DNA of 64,000 nucleotides from Rhizobiaceae bacterium (GTDB lineage Bacteria > Pseudomonadota > Alphaproteobacteria > Rhizobiales > Rhizobiaceae), in contig JANQKQ010000026.1 in assembly GCA_028281105.1 (NCBI GenBank), forward strand, positions 1 through 64,000, written 5' to 3'. Positions 18,200-27,790 of this stretch are shown here, one piece after another. The notes under the pieces are model-generated. The model did not search any database, had not been told where the DNA came from, and saw nothing but the letters and a program-made list of their open reading frames with translations. The first letter of the stretch is position 1, and every line of letters starts with the position of its first letter. The translations under genes were made by a program, and so were the position numbers.

Positions 18200-19824
18200 C
18201 CATGCTCGGCCCATCCGCACACACCGACACGTTCGCGCGCGACAACCTGCCGCCGGTAGATCAATGGCCGGATTTCCTGCTCGACGGTTTCGATTACCCG
18301 GAGCACGTCAACGTGGGCGTGGAGCTGACCGACCGCATGGTCGCCAGGGGCTTTTCGGACCACACCGCCCTTATCGGTAACGGCCGGCGGCGAACCTACA
18401 AGGAGTTGACCGACTGGACCAACCGCATCGCCCACGCCCTGGTCGAGGATTATGGCGTTGAGCCGGGCAACCGGGTGCTGGTTCGCTCGGCCAACAACCC
18501 GGCGATGGTGGCGTGCTGGCTTGCCGCCACCAAGGCGGGCGCGGTGGTCGTCAACACCATGCCGATGCTGCGCACCGGCGAACTGACCCAGATCGTCGAC
18601 AAGGCGCAAATCTCGCTGGCGCTGTGCGACACGCGGCTGATGGACGAGCTGGTCACCTGCGCCAAGACGTCGAAGTACCTGGAGAAGGTCGTCGGCTTCG
18701 ACGGCACCGCCAATCACGACGCCGAGCTTGACCGCATCGCGCTCAACAAGCCGGTGCAGTTCGACGCTGTCGATACCGGCCGCGACGACGTGGCGTTACT
18801 GGGCTTCACCTCCGGCACCACCGGCGAGCCCAAGGCGACCATGCATTTCCATCGCGACCTGCTGATCATCGCCGACGGCTACGCGGCGGAAGTCCTCAGC
18901 GTCACCCCGGACGATGTGTTCGTCGGCTCGCCGCCCCTGGCGTTTACCTTCGGCCTGGGCGGGCTGGCGATCTTTCCGCTGCGATTCGGGGCCGCGGCAA
19001 CGCTGCTGGAAAACGCCTCGCCGCCCAACATGATCGAGATCATCGAGACCTATAAAGCGACGGTCTCGTTCACCGCACCGACCGCCTATAGAGCGATGCT
19101 GGCGGCGATGGACGAAGGCGCGGATTTGTCCTCGCTACGCGCCGCCGTCTCGGCCGGCGAAACCCTGCCCGCTCCCGTCTACGAAGACTGGATGGCCAAG
19201 ACCGGCAAACCGATGCTCGACGGGATCGGCGCCACCGAGATGCTGCACATCTTCATCTCCAACCGATTCGGGGATTCCAAACCCGCGTGCACAGGCAAGC
19301 CGGTCACCGGCTACGAAGCCAGGATCGTCGACGATGAGATGAGCGAGGTGGAGCGCGGCGAAGTCGGCCGGCTGGCGGTGCGCGGGCCCACCGGCTGCCG
19401 CTACCTGGCCGACGAAGAACGGCAAAAAGGCTATGTGCGCGACGGCTGGAACCTGACCGGCGATTCGTTCATTCAGGACGAAGACGGCTACTTCCACTTC
19501 GCCGCCCGCTCCGACGACATGATCGTCTCGTCCGGCTACAACATCGCCGGGCCGGAGGTCGAGGCCGCGCTGCTTTCCCACGCCGACGTGGCCGAATGCG
19601 CGGTCATCGGAGCGCCCGACGACGAACGCGGCAACATCGTCCAAGCCCATGTGGTGCTCAACGACGGGATCGACGCGGATGATGAGGCCGTCAAGCGGCT
19701 TCAGGACCACGTCAAATCGGTGATCGCGCCGTATAAATATCCGCGCTCGGTCATATTCACCGACGCGCTGCCGAAGACCCAGACCGGGAAGATCCAACGT
19801 TTTCGGCTGAAGGCCGGCGAGTGA
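18196..19824 (+). CDS. Aromatic acid-CoA ligase (benzoate/2-aminobenzoate-CoA ligase type)
   Basis: 542-residue adenylate-forming ligase. The P-loop-like motif is [11 protein letters not shown], followed by [14 protein letters not shown], which has the benzoate-CoA ligase form, the hinge region [20 protein letters not shown] and the C-terminal Lys in KTQTGKIQR. It converts an aromatic acid, ATP and CoA to the acyl-CoA, AMP and pyrophosphate. With the fused monooxygenase/reductase upstream, 2-aminobenzoate is the best candidate; benzoate or salicylate is possible. Starts within the stop of the dehydrogenase gene; a second ATG lies six bases later. Confidence 0.88.
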   Translation: MTMLGPSAHTDTFARDNLPPVDQWPDFLLDGFDYPEHVNVGVELTDRMVARGFSDHTALIGNGRRRTYKELTDWTNRIAHALVEDYGVEPGNRVLVRSANNPAMVACWLAATKAGAVVVNTMPMLRTGELTQIVDKAQISLALCDTRLMDELVTCAKTSKYLEKVVGFDGTANHDAELDRIALNKPVQFDAVDTGRDDVALLGFTSGTTGEPKATMHFHRDLLIIADGYAAEVLSVTPDDVFVGSPPLAFTFGLGGLAIFPLRFGAAATLLENASPPNMIEIIETYKATVSFTAPTAYRAMLAAMDEGADLSSLRAAVSAGETLPAPVYEDWMAKTGKPMLDGIGATEMLHIFISNRFGDSKPACTGKPVTGYEARIVDDEMSEVERGEVGRLAVRGPTGCRYLADEERQKGYVRDGWNLTGDSFIQDEDGYFHFAARSDDMIVSSGYNIAGPEVEAALLSHADVAECAVIGAPDDERGNIVQAHVVLNDGIDADDEAVKRLQDHVKSVIAPYKYPRSVIFTDALPKTQTGKIQRFRLKAGE

Positions 19825-19874
19825 ATGAGGTACAAGCCCAACCAACCACCATTTACCAAGAGGGAGAAAACACC

Positions 19875-21008
19875 ATGAAGAAGTTAGGCACTCTGGCCGC
19901 GGCCACCTTGCTGTTGGCGGGCGCCGCCCAGGCGGACCCGCTCAAGGTCGGCATGATCACCACACTTTCGGGCGGCGGCGCCGGGCTCGGCATCGACGTT
20001 CGCGACGGTTTCATGCTGGCGGTCAAACAGTCGGGCAATTCCGACATCGAGGTGATCGTCGAAGACGACCAGCGCAAGCCGGACATCGCCGTGCAGCTCG
20101 CCGACAAGATGATCCAGTCCGACAAGGTCGATGTCCTGACCGGCATCATCTGGTCGAACCTGGCGATGGCGGTGGTCCCCGCGGTAACCCAGCAGGGCAA
20201 GTTCTATCTGTCGCCCAATGCAGGCCCGTCGGCGCTCGCGGGCAAGGGCTGCCACGAGAACTATTTCAACGTCGCCTGGCAGAACGACAACCTGCACGAG
20301 GCCGCCGGCGCCTATGCCAAGGGAGCCGGTTTCGCCAACTCCTTCATCCTGGCGCCCAACTATCCAGCAGGCAAGGACGCACTGACCGGCTACAAGCGCT
20401 TCTACGGCGGTGACCTGGCCGGCGAGGTTTACACCAAGCTCGGCCAGTCCGACTATGCCGCCGAGATCGCGCAGATCCGCGCTTCCGGCGCCGACAGCGT
20501 GTTCTTCTTCCTGCCCGGCGGCATGGGCATCGCCTTCATGAAGCAATACGCCCAGTCGGGCGTCGACATCCCGCTGGTCGGCCCGGCATTTTCGTTCGAC
20601 CAGGGCATCCTGCAGGCCGTAGGCGAGGCGGCGATGGGTGTGAAAAACACCTCCCAGTGGAACAAGGACATCGACAATCCGACCAACGCCGCCTTCGTCG
20701 AAAGCTTCCAGGCCGAATACGGCCGGCTGCCGTCGCTCTACGCCAGCCAGGGCTTCGACACGGCCAACCTGCTGCTGTCGGCCATGGGTAAAGCTTCCGT
20801 TTCGGACGCCGGTGCGTTCCGCGCCGCGCTGAAGGAAGCCGACTTCGCGTCGACCCGGGGCGACTTCGAGTTCGGCTCGAACCACCATCCGATCCAGGAC
20901 ATCTATGTCCGCGAAGTGATCAAGGAAGGGGACGTGTTCACCAACAAGATCGTCGGCCCCGCGCTGGAAAATCACTCGGACGCCTATGCCGGCGAGTGCT
21001 CGATGTAG
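19875..21008 (+). CDS. Liv-type ABC transporter substrate-binding protein
   Basis: 377-residue periplasmic protein with a signal peptide (MKKLGTLAAATLLLAGAAQA, cleavage before DPLKVG). The mature part is of the branched-chain amino acid/aromatic acid binding family: ITTLSGGGAGLG at the N-terminal lobe, LVGPAFSFDQG centrally and a paired C-terminal Cys region. The ATG at 19875 has AGGGAGAAA upstream. Close relatives in aromatic operons bind benzoate derivatives rather than leucine; the operon suggests an aromatic acid. A strong hairpin follows the stop, as after the other binding-protein gene in this window. Confidence 0.9.
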   Translation: MKKLGTLAAATLLLAGAAQADPLKVGMITTLSGGGAGLGIDVRDGFMLAVKQSGNSDIEVIVEDDQRKPDIAVQLADKMIQSDKVDVLTGIIWSNLAMAVVPAVTQQGKFYLSPNAGPSALAGKGCHENYFNVAWQNDNLHEAAGAYAKGAGFANSFILAPNYPAGKDALTGYKRFYGGDLAGEVYTKLGQSDYAAEIAQIRASGADSVFFFLPGGMGIAFMKQYAQSGVDIPLVGPAFSFDQGILQAVGEAAMGVKNTSQWNKDIDNPTNAAFVESFQAEYGRLPSLYASQGFDTANLLLSAMGKASVSDAGAFRAALKEADFASTRGDFEFGSNHHPIQDIYVREVIKEGDVFTNKIVGPALENHSDAYAGECSM

Positions 21009-21028
21009 CCACAGTCTCCGATCAGCCT

Positions 21029-21062
21029 GACCGGGCCGCCACGACGTGCATGCGGCCCGGTC
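21029..21062 (+). promoter_or_regulatory. Intergenic hairpin after the Liv-type binding-protein gene
   Basis: GACCGGGCCGC (21029-21039) pairs perfectly with GCGGCCCGGTC (21052-21062) around a 12-base loop. No T-run follows. The position between binding-protein and permease genes matches the hairpin at 705-732, suggesting mRNA stabilisation or partial attenuation that raises binding-protein levels over membrane subunits. Confidence 0.75.
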
Positions 21063-21079
21063 GACTACAGGTGGTCTGA

Positions 21080-22000
21080 TTGTCTCTCATTCTACTCATC
21101 GAGCAGGTGCTCAACGGCCTGCAGTTCGGCGTCATGCTGTTCTTGATGGCGGCCGGGCTGACCCTGGTGTTCGGCGTGATGGGGCTGATCAACCTGGCGC
21201 ACGGCTCGCTCTACATGGTCGGCGCGTTCGCCTGCGCCGCGGTGGCCACGGCGACGGGATCGTTCTGGCTGGGCCTGGCGGCCAGCCTCGCGGCAGCCGC
21301 AGCAGCCGGCGCGCTGGTGGAGATCGTGGTGATCCGCCGGCTGTATGACCGTGACCATCTCGACCAGGTGCTCGCCACCTTCGCGCTGATCCTGGTATTC
21401 TCGGAAGCCACCCGCTGGGCGTTCGGCTCGTTTCCGCTGTATCTCAACGTGCCGCCGTCGCTTTCCGGCGCGGTGACCCTGCCCGGCGGCATTGAATATC
21501 CCGCCTATCGCCTCGCCATCATCGTCGTCGGTTTCGCCGTGGCCGCCGGCCTGTTCGCGCTGATCGCCAAGACCCGGCTCGGCATCCAGATTCGTGCCGG
21601 CGAAGCCGACCGCGAGATGATCGGCGCGCTGGGCGTCGACATCGCCAGGCTGTACACCATCGTGTTCGCCCTGGGTGCCGGGCTCGCCGGACTCGCCGGC
21701 GCCCTGGTGGGCACCATCCAGTCGGTGCAGGTGGGCATGGGCGAGCCCGTACTGATCCTGGCTTTCGTCGTCATCGTCATCGGCGGCATCGGCTCGATCA
21801 AGGGCGCACTGATCGGCGCGCTGCTGGTGGGGCTCACCGACACGCTGGGCCGTTTCCTGCTGCCCATCGTCTTTGCGACCTTCATGGACGCCTCCTCGGC
21901 CACCTCGGTGGGTTCGGCGCTGGCCTCAATGGCGATCTATGTGCTGATGGCGGGCGTGCTGGTCGCCCGGCCTTCCGGCCTTTACGGCGTTCGCGCATGA
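21080..22000 (+). CDS. Liv-type ABC transporter permease (LivH family)
   Basis: 306-residue membrane protein with about eight hydrophobic segments. The family N terminus is LNGLQFGVMLFLMAAGLTLVFG, and the cytoplasmic loop contains RAGEADREMIGALGVD. The TTG at 21080 has AGGTGG a few bases upstream and gives the canonical N terminus (MSLILLIEQVLNGL); no ATG is available. It pairs with the LivM-type subunit next to it, whose ATG overlaps this stop. Confidence 0.93.
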   Translation: MSLILLIEQVLNGLQFGVMLFLMAAGLTLVFGVMGLINLAHGSLYMVGAFACAAVATATGSFWLGLAASLAAAAAAGALVEIVVIRRLYDRDHLDQVLATFALILVFSEATRWAFGSFPLYLNVPPSLSGAVTLPGGIEYPAYRLAIIVVGFAVAAGLFALIAKTRLGIQIRAGEADREMIGALGVDIARLYTIVFALGAGLAGLAGALVGTIQSVQVGMGEPVLILAFVVIVIGGIGSIKGALIGALLVGLTDTLGRFLLPIVFATFMDASSATSVGSALASMAIYVLMAGVLVARPSGLYGVRA

Positions 22001-22977
22001 ATCGCGAAACCGCCATCAACACGGTGCTCGTTGCCGGCCTTGCCGCGGTGCCGCTCATCGCTTCCGCGTTTGACGACCCGTTCATCGTCACGCTGGCCAC
22101 CCGCATCGTGATCTTCGCGCTCGCCGGCGTCGGGCTCAACCTGGCGCTGGGCTATGGCGGCCTGGTATCGTTCGGCCATGCGGCGTTCTTCGGCCTGGGC
22201 GGCTATGCGGCCGGCATCCTGGCCAGCCACGCGCTCAATTATGAGCCGCTCGCCACCTGGCCGTTTGAGATTTCCGGCACCACGCAGATGCTCGTGATCT
22301 GGCCCATCGCGATGGTGGTGAGCGCTTTCGCCGCGCTCGTGATCGGCGCCTTGAGCCTGCGCACCTCGGGCGTCTATTTCATCATGATCACCCTGGCGTT
22401 CGCGCAGATGATCTTCTTCTTCGCCATCTCCTGGCCGGCCTATGGCGGCGAGGACGGGCTGTCGATCTACGTGCGCAACCAGTTCCCGGGAATGAACACC
22501 CTGGATCCCACCAGCTTCTTTCTGCTCGCCTGCGCCATCCTGGCGTTGGCGCTGCTGTTTTCGTCGCGCCTATCGGCGTCGCGCTTCGGTCTGGCGCTCA
22601 AGGGCGCGCGGCAGAACGACCAGCGGCTTGCCAGCGTCGGCATCGGCCCGTTTCGCGTCCGACTGACCGCCTTCGTCATCTCCGGCATGATCACGGGGCT
22701 TGCCGGTGCGCTGTTCGCCGATCTCAACCGCTTCGTTTCGCCCTCGATGCTGTCTTGGCAGACCTCGGGCGAGATCATGGTGTTCGTCATTCTGGGCGGC
22801 GTCGGCCGCCTGTTCGGTCCGGTTGCCGGCGCGGCGTTGTTTATCATTCTGGAGCATTCCGTCGGCCCCATCTCCGAGCACTGGCAGTTCCTGCTCGGCA
22901 TTCTGCTGCTCGCCGTCGTCCTGTTCGCCCGCGGAGGGGTGATCGGCGTGCTGGCCGGAGGCGCGCGCCATGGCTGA
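21997..22977 (+). CDS. Liv-type ABC transporter permease (LivM family)
   Basis: 326-residue membrane protein with about nine hydrophobic segments. The LivM signature NLALGYGGLVSFGHAAFFGLGGY is near residues 48-70, and the cytoplasmic loop has ALKGARQNDQRLASVGI. It overlaps the LivH-type gene by four bases and the first ATPase gene by eight. Part of the presumed aromatic acid importer. Confidence 0.93.
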   Translation: MNRETAINTVLVAGLAAVPLIASAFDDPFIVTLATRIVIFALAGVGLNLALGYGGLVSFGHAAFFGLGGYAAGILASHALNYEPLATWPFEISGTTQMLVIWPIAMVVSAFAALVIGALSLRTSGVYFIMITLAFAQMIFFFAISWPAYGGEDGLSIYVRNQFPGMNTLDPTSFFLLACAILALALLFSSRLSASRFGLALKGARQNDQRLASVGIGPFRVRLTAFVISGMITGLAGALFADLNRFVSPSMLSWQTSGEIMVFVILGGVGRLFGPVAGAALFIILEHSVGPISEHWQFLLGILLLAVVLFARGGVIGVLAGGARHG

Positions 22978-23722
22978 GCCGGTGCTTGCCATCGAGGGCT
23001 TGTCGAAGCGGTTCGGCGCGGTCATCGCCTGCGATGACGTCAACCTCGACCTGCGCGAAGGCGAGATCCATGCGCTCATCGGCCCCAACGGCGCGGGCAA
23101 GTCGACGCTGATCAAGCAGATCGCCGGCGAAATAGCCAGCGATGCCGGCACCGTGCATTTCGCCGGTGTCGACATAAGCGCGCTCGACGCGGTCGCCCGC
23201 GCCCGCGCCGGTCTGGCGCGAACCTTCCAGGTCTCCTCGCTGGCGCCGGAATTCTCCGCCCTGCAGAACGTCATGCTGGCGGTGCAATCCGGGGCCGGCG
23301 GAACCTTCCGCTTTCTCGGCCGGGCCTTGTCGGACCCGGCACTCACCGAGCCGGCAATGGCCGCGCTGTCGCGCGCGGGACTGGCCGAACGCGCGCGGAT
23401 GACCGCATCGGACCTGTCCCACGGCGAGCGCAGGCAGCTGGAGATCGCCATCGCCCTTGCCATGCGGCCGAAGGCCTTCCTGCTCGACGAGCCGATGGCC
23501 GGCATGGGGCCGGAGGGCTCCAAGACGCTGACCGGCTTCCTCGATGGCCTGCGCGAAGAAGCGCCTATCCTGCTGGTCGAGCACGACATGGACGCCGTGT
23601 TCGCCCTGGCCGACCGGGTCTCCGTGCTGGTCTACGGCAAGGTGATCGCCACCGGCGGCATCGACGAAATCCGCGCTGACCCGCAAGTTCGCGAAGCCTA
23701 TCTGGGCGAGGAGGGGCCATGA
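22970..23722 (+). CDS. Liv-type ABC transporter ATPase (LivG family)
   Basis: 250-residue ATP-binding subunit. Walker A is GPNGAGKSTL near residue 38, the Q-loop region has ARTFQVSS, the signature LSHGERRQLEIA has LSHGE in place of LSGGQ (usual for this subfamily), Walker B is AFLLDEPMAGMG and the H-loop is LVEHDMDAVF. It overlaps genes on both sides and dimerises with the following LivF-type ATPase. Confidence 0.94.
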   Translation: MAEPVLAIEGLSKRFGAVIACDDVNLDLREGEIHALIGPNGAGKSTLIKQIAGEIASDAGTVHFAGVDISALDAVARARAGLARTFQVSSLAPEFSALQNVMLAVQSGAGGTFRFLGRALSDPALTEPAMAALSRAGLAERARMTASDLSHGERRQLEIAIALAMRPKAFLLDEPMAGMGPEGSKTLTGFLDGLREEAPILLVEHDMDAVFALADRVSVLVYGKVIATGGIDEIRADPQVREAYLGEEGP

Positions 23723-24408
23723 GCGCGTTGCTGCAGGTCTCGCAGATCACCGCATGGTACGGCGCCTCCCAGGCCTTGTTCGGCGTCGATCTGGAGATCG
23801 GCGAAGGCGAGGTGGTGGCGCTATTGGGCCGCAACGGCATGGGCAAGACCACCACCATCCGCACGATCTGCCGCATGCTGGCGCACACCGAGGGCGCGAT
23901 CTCGTTTGCCGGCCACGACCTGGCGCGGCTGCCTTCGCACAAGGTGGCGCGGCTCGGCGTCGGCCTGGTGCCGGAAGGCCGGCGCTGCTTCGCCAACCTG
24001 ACCGTGCGCGAAAACCTGATCGCCGCCGCGCGCCCGGGCGAATGGGGCCTGAGCGAGGTCGACCGGCTGTTCCCCACCTTGGGCCAGCGCGCCAACCAGA
24101 TGGCCAGCACGCTTTCCGGCGGCGAGCAGCAGATGCTGGCGATAGGCCGGGCGCTGATGACCAACCCGAAATTGCTCATTCTCGATGAAGCGACCGAGGG
24201 GCTCGCGCCGGTAGTGCGCCACGAGATATGGCGAGCGATCCACGCGCTCAAGAACGCCGGCCTGTCGATCCTGTTGGTCGACAAGACGCTCAAGGAACTG
24301 CTGGCGGTGGCAAATCGCTGCGTCGTCCTGGAGAAGGGCACCACCGCCTGGACCGGCGAACCAGGCGGGCTTACCGCCGAGATCAGCGATCGATATCTGG
24401 GCGTTTGA
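23719..24408 (+). CDS. Liv-type ABC transporter ATPase (LivF family)
   Basis: 229-residue ATP-binding subunit. Walker A is GRNGMGKTTT, the signature is LSGGEQQMLAIGRAL and Walker B is LLILDEATEGLAP. The switch-loop region is LLVDKTLKELL, where the usual His is replaced (LVDKT instead of LVEH/LVEQ). This substitution may slow hydrolysis or reflect a subfamily variant. It overlaps the LivG-type stop by four bases and completes the five-gene importer. Confidence 0.93.
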   Translation: MSALLQVSQITAWYGASQALFGVDLEIGEGEVVALLGRNGMGKTTTIRTICRMLAHTEGAISFAGHDLARLPSHKVARLGVGLVPEGRRCFANLTVRENLIAAARPGEWGLSEVDRLFPTLGQRANQMASTLSGGEQQMLAIGRALMTNPKLLILDEATEGLAPVVRHEIWRAIHALKNAGLSILLVDKTLKELLAVANRCVVLEKGTTAWTGEPGGLTAEISDRYLGV

Positions 24409-24434
24409 CGCAACTGGAAGGACTGGTGAAGACC

Positions 24435-24830
24435 ATGCACAAAATCATCGAGCCCGATGGCTGGGCGCCGGCGAAGGGCTATGCCAACGGCGTCACCGCG
24501 CGCGGCGAACGGCTTTATGTGGCCGGCCAGATCGGCTGGAACGCGGCCCAGGTCTTCGAGACCCACGATTTCGTCGGCCAGGTCGAGCAGGCGCTTTCGA
24601 ACGTGCTGGCCGTCGTACAGGCGGCCGGCGGCCAGGCCACCGACATCGCCCGGTTGACCTGGTACGTCACCGACAAGCGCGAATATCTGGCCCGCTTGGC
24701 CGAGGTCGGCGAAGCCTATCGTCGGGTGATGGGCCGGCATTTCCCGGCCATGACCATGGTGGTGGTCGCCGGCCTGATCGAGGATGAAGCGCTGGTGGAA
24801 ATCGAGGCCACCGCGGCGATCGAACGCTAG
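24435..24830 (+). CDS. RidA-family enamine/imine deaminase
   Basis: 131-residue YjgF/YER057c/UK114 protein. Family segments are RGERLYVAGQIGWN and the C-terminal [11 protein letters not shown]; the RidA-type catalytic Arg of archetypes is not obvious, so it may belong to an Rid subgroup. A GTG at 24426 is in frame and only four bases from GGAAGG; the ATG at 24435 gives a more usual N terminus. Closing an operon that degrades an aminated aromatic ring, it is well placed to hydrolyse the enamine group of 2-amino-5-oxocyclohexene-type intermediates, though this is inferred. Its 3' end overlaps the convergent phosphoesterase gene by four bases. Confidence 0.88.
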   Translation: MHKIIEPDGWAPAKGYANGVTARGERLYVAGQIGWNAAQVFETHDFVGQVEQALSNVLAVVQAAGGQATDIARLTWYVTDKREYLARLAEVGEAYRRVMGRHFPAMTMVVVAGLIEDEALVEIEATAAIER

Positions 24831-25705
24831 ACCAATTTTTTCGAGGATAAGTGGGAAATTCCCGGCTTGCCACCGCCATAGCCGAACTCGTCCATGCGAA
24901 TGGACCAACCCTTGTCGGCTTTCTCGATCTCAAACCAATTATACCGCGCCGGTGGACGATGGCCGCCCGGCGCGTTACCCGCGGCGGGCACACCCACAAC
25001 CGGGACCCTTCCACCTGCCCCTTCAATGTAGTCCAGCCTATCCACATGGGTATGGCCGTATAAGACCAACTCAGCGCCGGCTTGCGCGATCGCCCGGCGA
25101 AACCGATCAGCACCGACAAGCCTCTTGTGCCACTTGGTGATGTCCAGCGGCGGGTGGTGAATGAGCACCACGCGGCAACGCCCTGCTTCAGCGGCCAGCG
25201 CGGCGCTTAGCCGCTCACCCTGGCGCGCATCGAACCGGCCGGTCGCCATGAACGGCGGCGTGGCGACGGCTGAGTTGGCGGCAATGAAGGAAACAGGTCC
25301 CGACCGTTTGATGAGTGGGAAGTCGCGTTCATTGATCGGTCCATCGCCCAGCCAGGGTCGCCAGTGTTCCAACGCCCGGGCAAGCGCGCCAGGCACGTAG
25401 GCGTCGTGATTTCCGCAAACAAGCGAGACTTCCTCGCCATCGCCCACACGCGCCAGCCATTCGCGGGCGCGAGTAAATTCGGCCTCCAGCGCGATGTTGA
25501 CCAGATCGCCCGTGACCGCGATGTGGTCTAGCTTCCGTTCGCGAAGATGATCAACCAGATCATCGAGTATCTCAGGCTGGAATCGACGCGCCCGGTTGAG
25601 CCGCCAGTTGAGCCAGCCGGTCAGCCGCTTCGAGGCGAGATCAAGTGGGCGTACTGGCGGCAGCGGCCCCAAATGGACATCGGAAAGGTGGGCGAGGCGG
25701 AACAT
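24827..25705 (-). CDS. Calcineurin-like metallophosphoesterase
   Basis: 292-residue cytoplasmic phosphoesterase with the complete two-metal motif set: LSDVHLG at the N terminus, [17 protein letters not shown], a later HHPP and YGHTHVD. The substrate cannot be read from sequence; relatives hydrolyse cyclic nucleotides, phospholipids or Nudix-like diphosphates. Convergent with ridA. No operon partner is on this strand. Confidence 0.92.
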   Translation of the reverse strand: MFRLAHLSDVHLGPLPPVRPLDLASKRLTGWLNWRLNRARRFQPEILDDLVDHLRERKLDHIAVTGDLVNIALEAEFTRAREWLARVGDGEEVSLVCGNHDAYVPGALARALEHWRPWLGDGPINERDFPLIKRSGPVSFIAANSAVATPPFMATGRFDARQGERLSAALAAEAGRCRVVLIHHPPLDITKWHKRLVGADRFRRAIAQAGAELVLYGHTHVDRLDYIEGAGGRVPVVGVPAAGNAPGGHRPPARYNWFEIEKADKGWSIRMDEFGYGGGKPGISHLSSKKLV

Positions 25706-25880
25706 GGATCAGCGGCGTTTCGGGTCGATCCTGTTTAGAGCAGTTGGGGGCTGGAAGGAATCGTCATTTCCCCGCTTCCGTCATCCCAGCCAACTCTTGA
25801 ACTGTGCAACATTCCCGATATGGTGCGCCGGCCCTCGCGCCGGCCGGTCCACGTGCCCCCAAAACAACTCGGTGAGTTTC

Positions 25881-27113
25881 ATGCCCAAGTTCTCCAAAGG
25901 CGACATCAACAAGGTGGTGCTGTCCTATTCCGGCGGTCTCGACACCTCGATCATCCTGAAATGGCTGCAGACCGAATACGAGGCCGAGGTGGTCACGTTC
26001 ACCGCCGATCTGGGCCAAGGCGAGGAACTGGAGCCGGCCCGGCGCAAGGCGGAGATGCTGGGCATTCGCGACATCTATATCGAGGACGTGCGCGAGGAGT
26101 TCATCGCCGACTTCGTCTTTCCGATGTTCCGCGCAAACGCGGTCTATGAGGGCGTCTACCTGCTGGGCACCTCGATCGCCCGGCCGCTCATCTCCAAATG
26201 GCTGATCAAGATCGCCAACGAGACCGGCGCCGACGCGATTGCCCACGGTGCCACCGGGAAGGGCAACGACCAGGTCCGTTTCGAACTGTCGGCCTATGCG
26301 CTCGATCCCGACATCAAGGTGATCGCCCCGTGGCGGGATTGGGATTTCAAGTCGCGCTCCGACCTGATCGAGTTCGCCGAGAAGCACCAGATTCCCGTGC
26401 CCAAGGACAAGCGCGGCGAGGCGCCGTTCTCCATCGACGCCAACCTGCTGCACTCGTCATCGGAAGGCAAGGTGCTCGAAGACCCGGCCGACGAAGCGCC
26501 TGAATATGTCTACCAGCGCACGGTCTCGCCGATGGACGCGCCCGACAAAGCCGCCGACATCGAAATCGAATTCCAGTGCGGCGACCCGGTGGCGCTCAAC
26601 GGCAAGACCATGAGCCCGGCCAGCCTGTTCGCCGCACTCAACGATCTGGGCCGCGACAACGGCATCGGCCGGCTTGATCTGGTGGAAAATCGCTTCGTCG
26701 GCATGAAATCGCGCGGCATCTACGAAACGCCCGGCGGCACCATTTTGCTGGCCGCCCATCGTGCCATGGAATCGATCACGCTCGACCGCGGCGCGGCGCA
26801 TTTGAAAGACGATCTGATGCCGCGTTACGCCGAGTTGATCTACAACGGCTTCTGGTTCTCGCCCGAGCGCGAGATGCTGCAGGCGGCGATCGACGCCAGC
26901 CAGGCTCATGTGGAAGGCAAGGTTCGGCTCAAGCTCTACAAGGGCAATGTGATCGTGACCGGCCGTGAAAGCGACAAGTCGCTCTATTCGGAGGAACTGG
27001 TCACCTTCGAGGACGATGCGGGCGCTTACGACCAGCAGGATGCGCACGGCTTCATCCGCCTGAACGCATTGCGCCTGCGCACGCTGGCCGCGCGCAAACG
27101 CAAGTTTTCCTAG
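25881..27113 (+). CDS. argG: Argininosuccinate synthase
   Basis: 410-residue enzyme joining citrulline and aspartate with ATP in arginine synthesis. The PP-loop is [10 protein letters not shown] at residues 14-23; [16 protein letters not shown] and SVDIN-type segment [10 protein letters not shown] are family hallmarks. The ATG at 25881 has GGTGAG five bases upstream; the frame is open back to 25596 but lies over the divergent phosphoesterase start. Monocistronic here, with 175 bases upstream that contain no other gene. Confidence 0.97.
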   Translation: MPKFSKGDINKVVLSYSGGLDTSIILKWLQTEYEAEVVTFTADLGQGEELEPARRKAEMLGIRDIYIEDVREEFIADFVFPMFRANAVYEGVYLLGTSIARPLISKWLIKIANETGADAIAHGATGKGNDQVRFELSAYALDPDIKVIAPWRDWDFKSRSDLIEFAEKHQIPVPKDKRGEAPFSIDANLLHSSSEGKVLEDPADEAPEYVYQRTVSPMDAPDKAADIEIEFQCGDPVALNGKTMSPASLFAALNDLGRDNGIGRLDLVENRFVGMKSRGIYETPGGTILLAAHRAMESITLDRGAAHLKDDLMPRYAELIYNGFWFSPEREMLQAAIDASQAHVEGKVRLKLYKGNVIVTGRESDKSLYSEELVTFEDDAGAYDQQDAHGFIRLNALRLRTLAARKRKFS

Positions 27114-27247
27114 GCGGCGGGCCGGCGCCATCCACACAACTTCCGATTGCGGCGACGTAGCTTATGTCCCGACGCCGACTGTGAAAAATCGGGCAAATCG
27201 TCGCTCGGGCGCTTTTCGTTAACAGATCGTTACCCTATCATCGCGCC

Positions 27248-27754
27248 ATGAGCACGGTTTCACTGGACATCCGGCGCGCCGGCCCGAAGGACGCGACACA
27301 GATCGCCGAAGCCCATGACGCCGCCTGGCGCTATGCCTATTCAGGTTTGGTGCCCTATGGCGCACTCCACCGGATGATCCGCCGCCGCGGCCCGCGCTGG
27401 TGGGCCAACGCCATCCGCCGCTCGACCATCATCCTGGTCGCCGATGTGGGCGACACCATCGCCGGCTACGCCACCTTGGGCCCCAACCGGGTGCGCACCC
27501 TGCCGTTCGCCGGCGAAATGTACGAACTCTATCTGCGGCCCGAATATCAGGGCGTCGGTCTTGGCACCAATCTGTTCCTCGATGCCCGCACCGAACTGCG
27601 CCGCCGGCGGCTTAGCGGCTGCGTGGTATGGGTGCTCGCCGACAACGAGCCGGCAATCCGGTTCTATGAGAATGCCGGCGGGCGCGCCGTTGCCGAAGGC
27701 AATGAGTGGTTCGACGGTACCAAGCTGGGCAAGATCGCCTACGCCTGGGACTGA
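27248..27754 (+). CDS. GNAT-family N-acetyltransferase
   Basis: 168-residue acetyltransferase. The acetyl-CoA binding loop is seen in YLRPEYQGVGLGTNLF (the R-x-x-G-x-G/A type motif as QGVGLG), followed by VWVLADNEPAIRFYENAGG. Substrate is unknown. It follows argG after 134 bases, which hold no evident gene, and converges with a secreted hypothetical protein. Confidence 0.9.
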   Translation: MSTVSLDIRRAGPKDATQIAEAHDAAWRYAYSGLVPYGALHRMIRRRGPRWWANAIRRSTIILVADVGDTIAGYATLGPNRVRTLPFAGEMYELYLRPEYQGVGLGTNLFLDARTELRRRRLSGCVVWVLADNEPAIRFYENAGGRAVAEGNEWFDGTKLGKIAYAWD

Positions 27755-27790
27755 CCAGCACAGGCTTCGTTCGGCTATCGGCCCGCCCCA

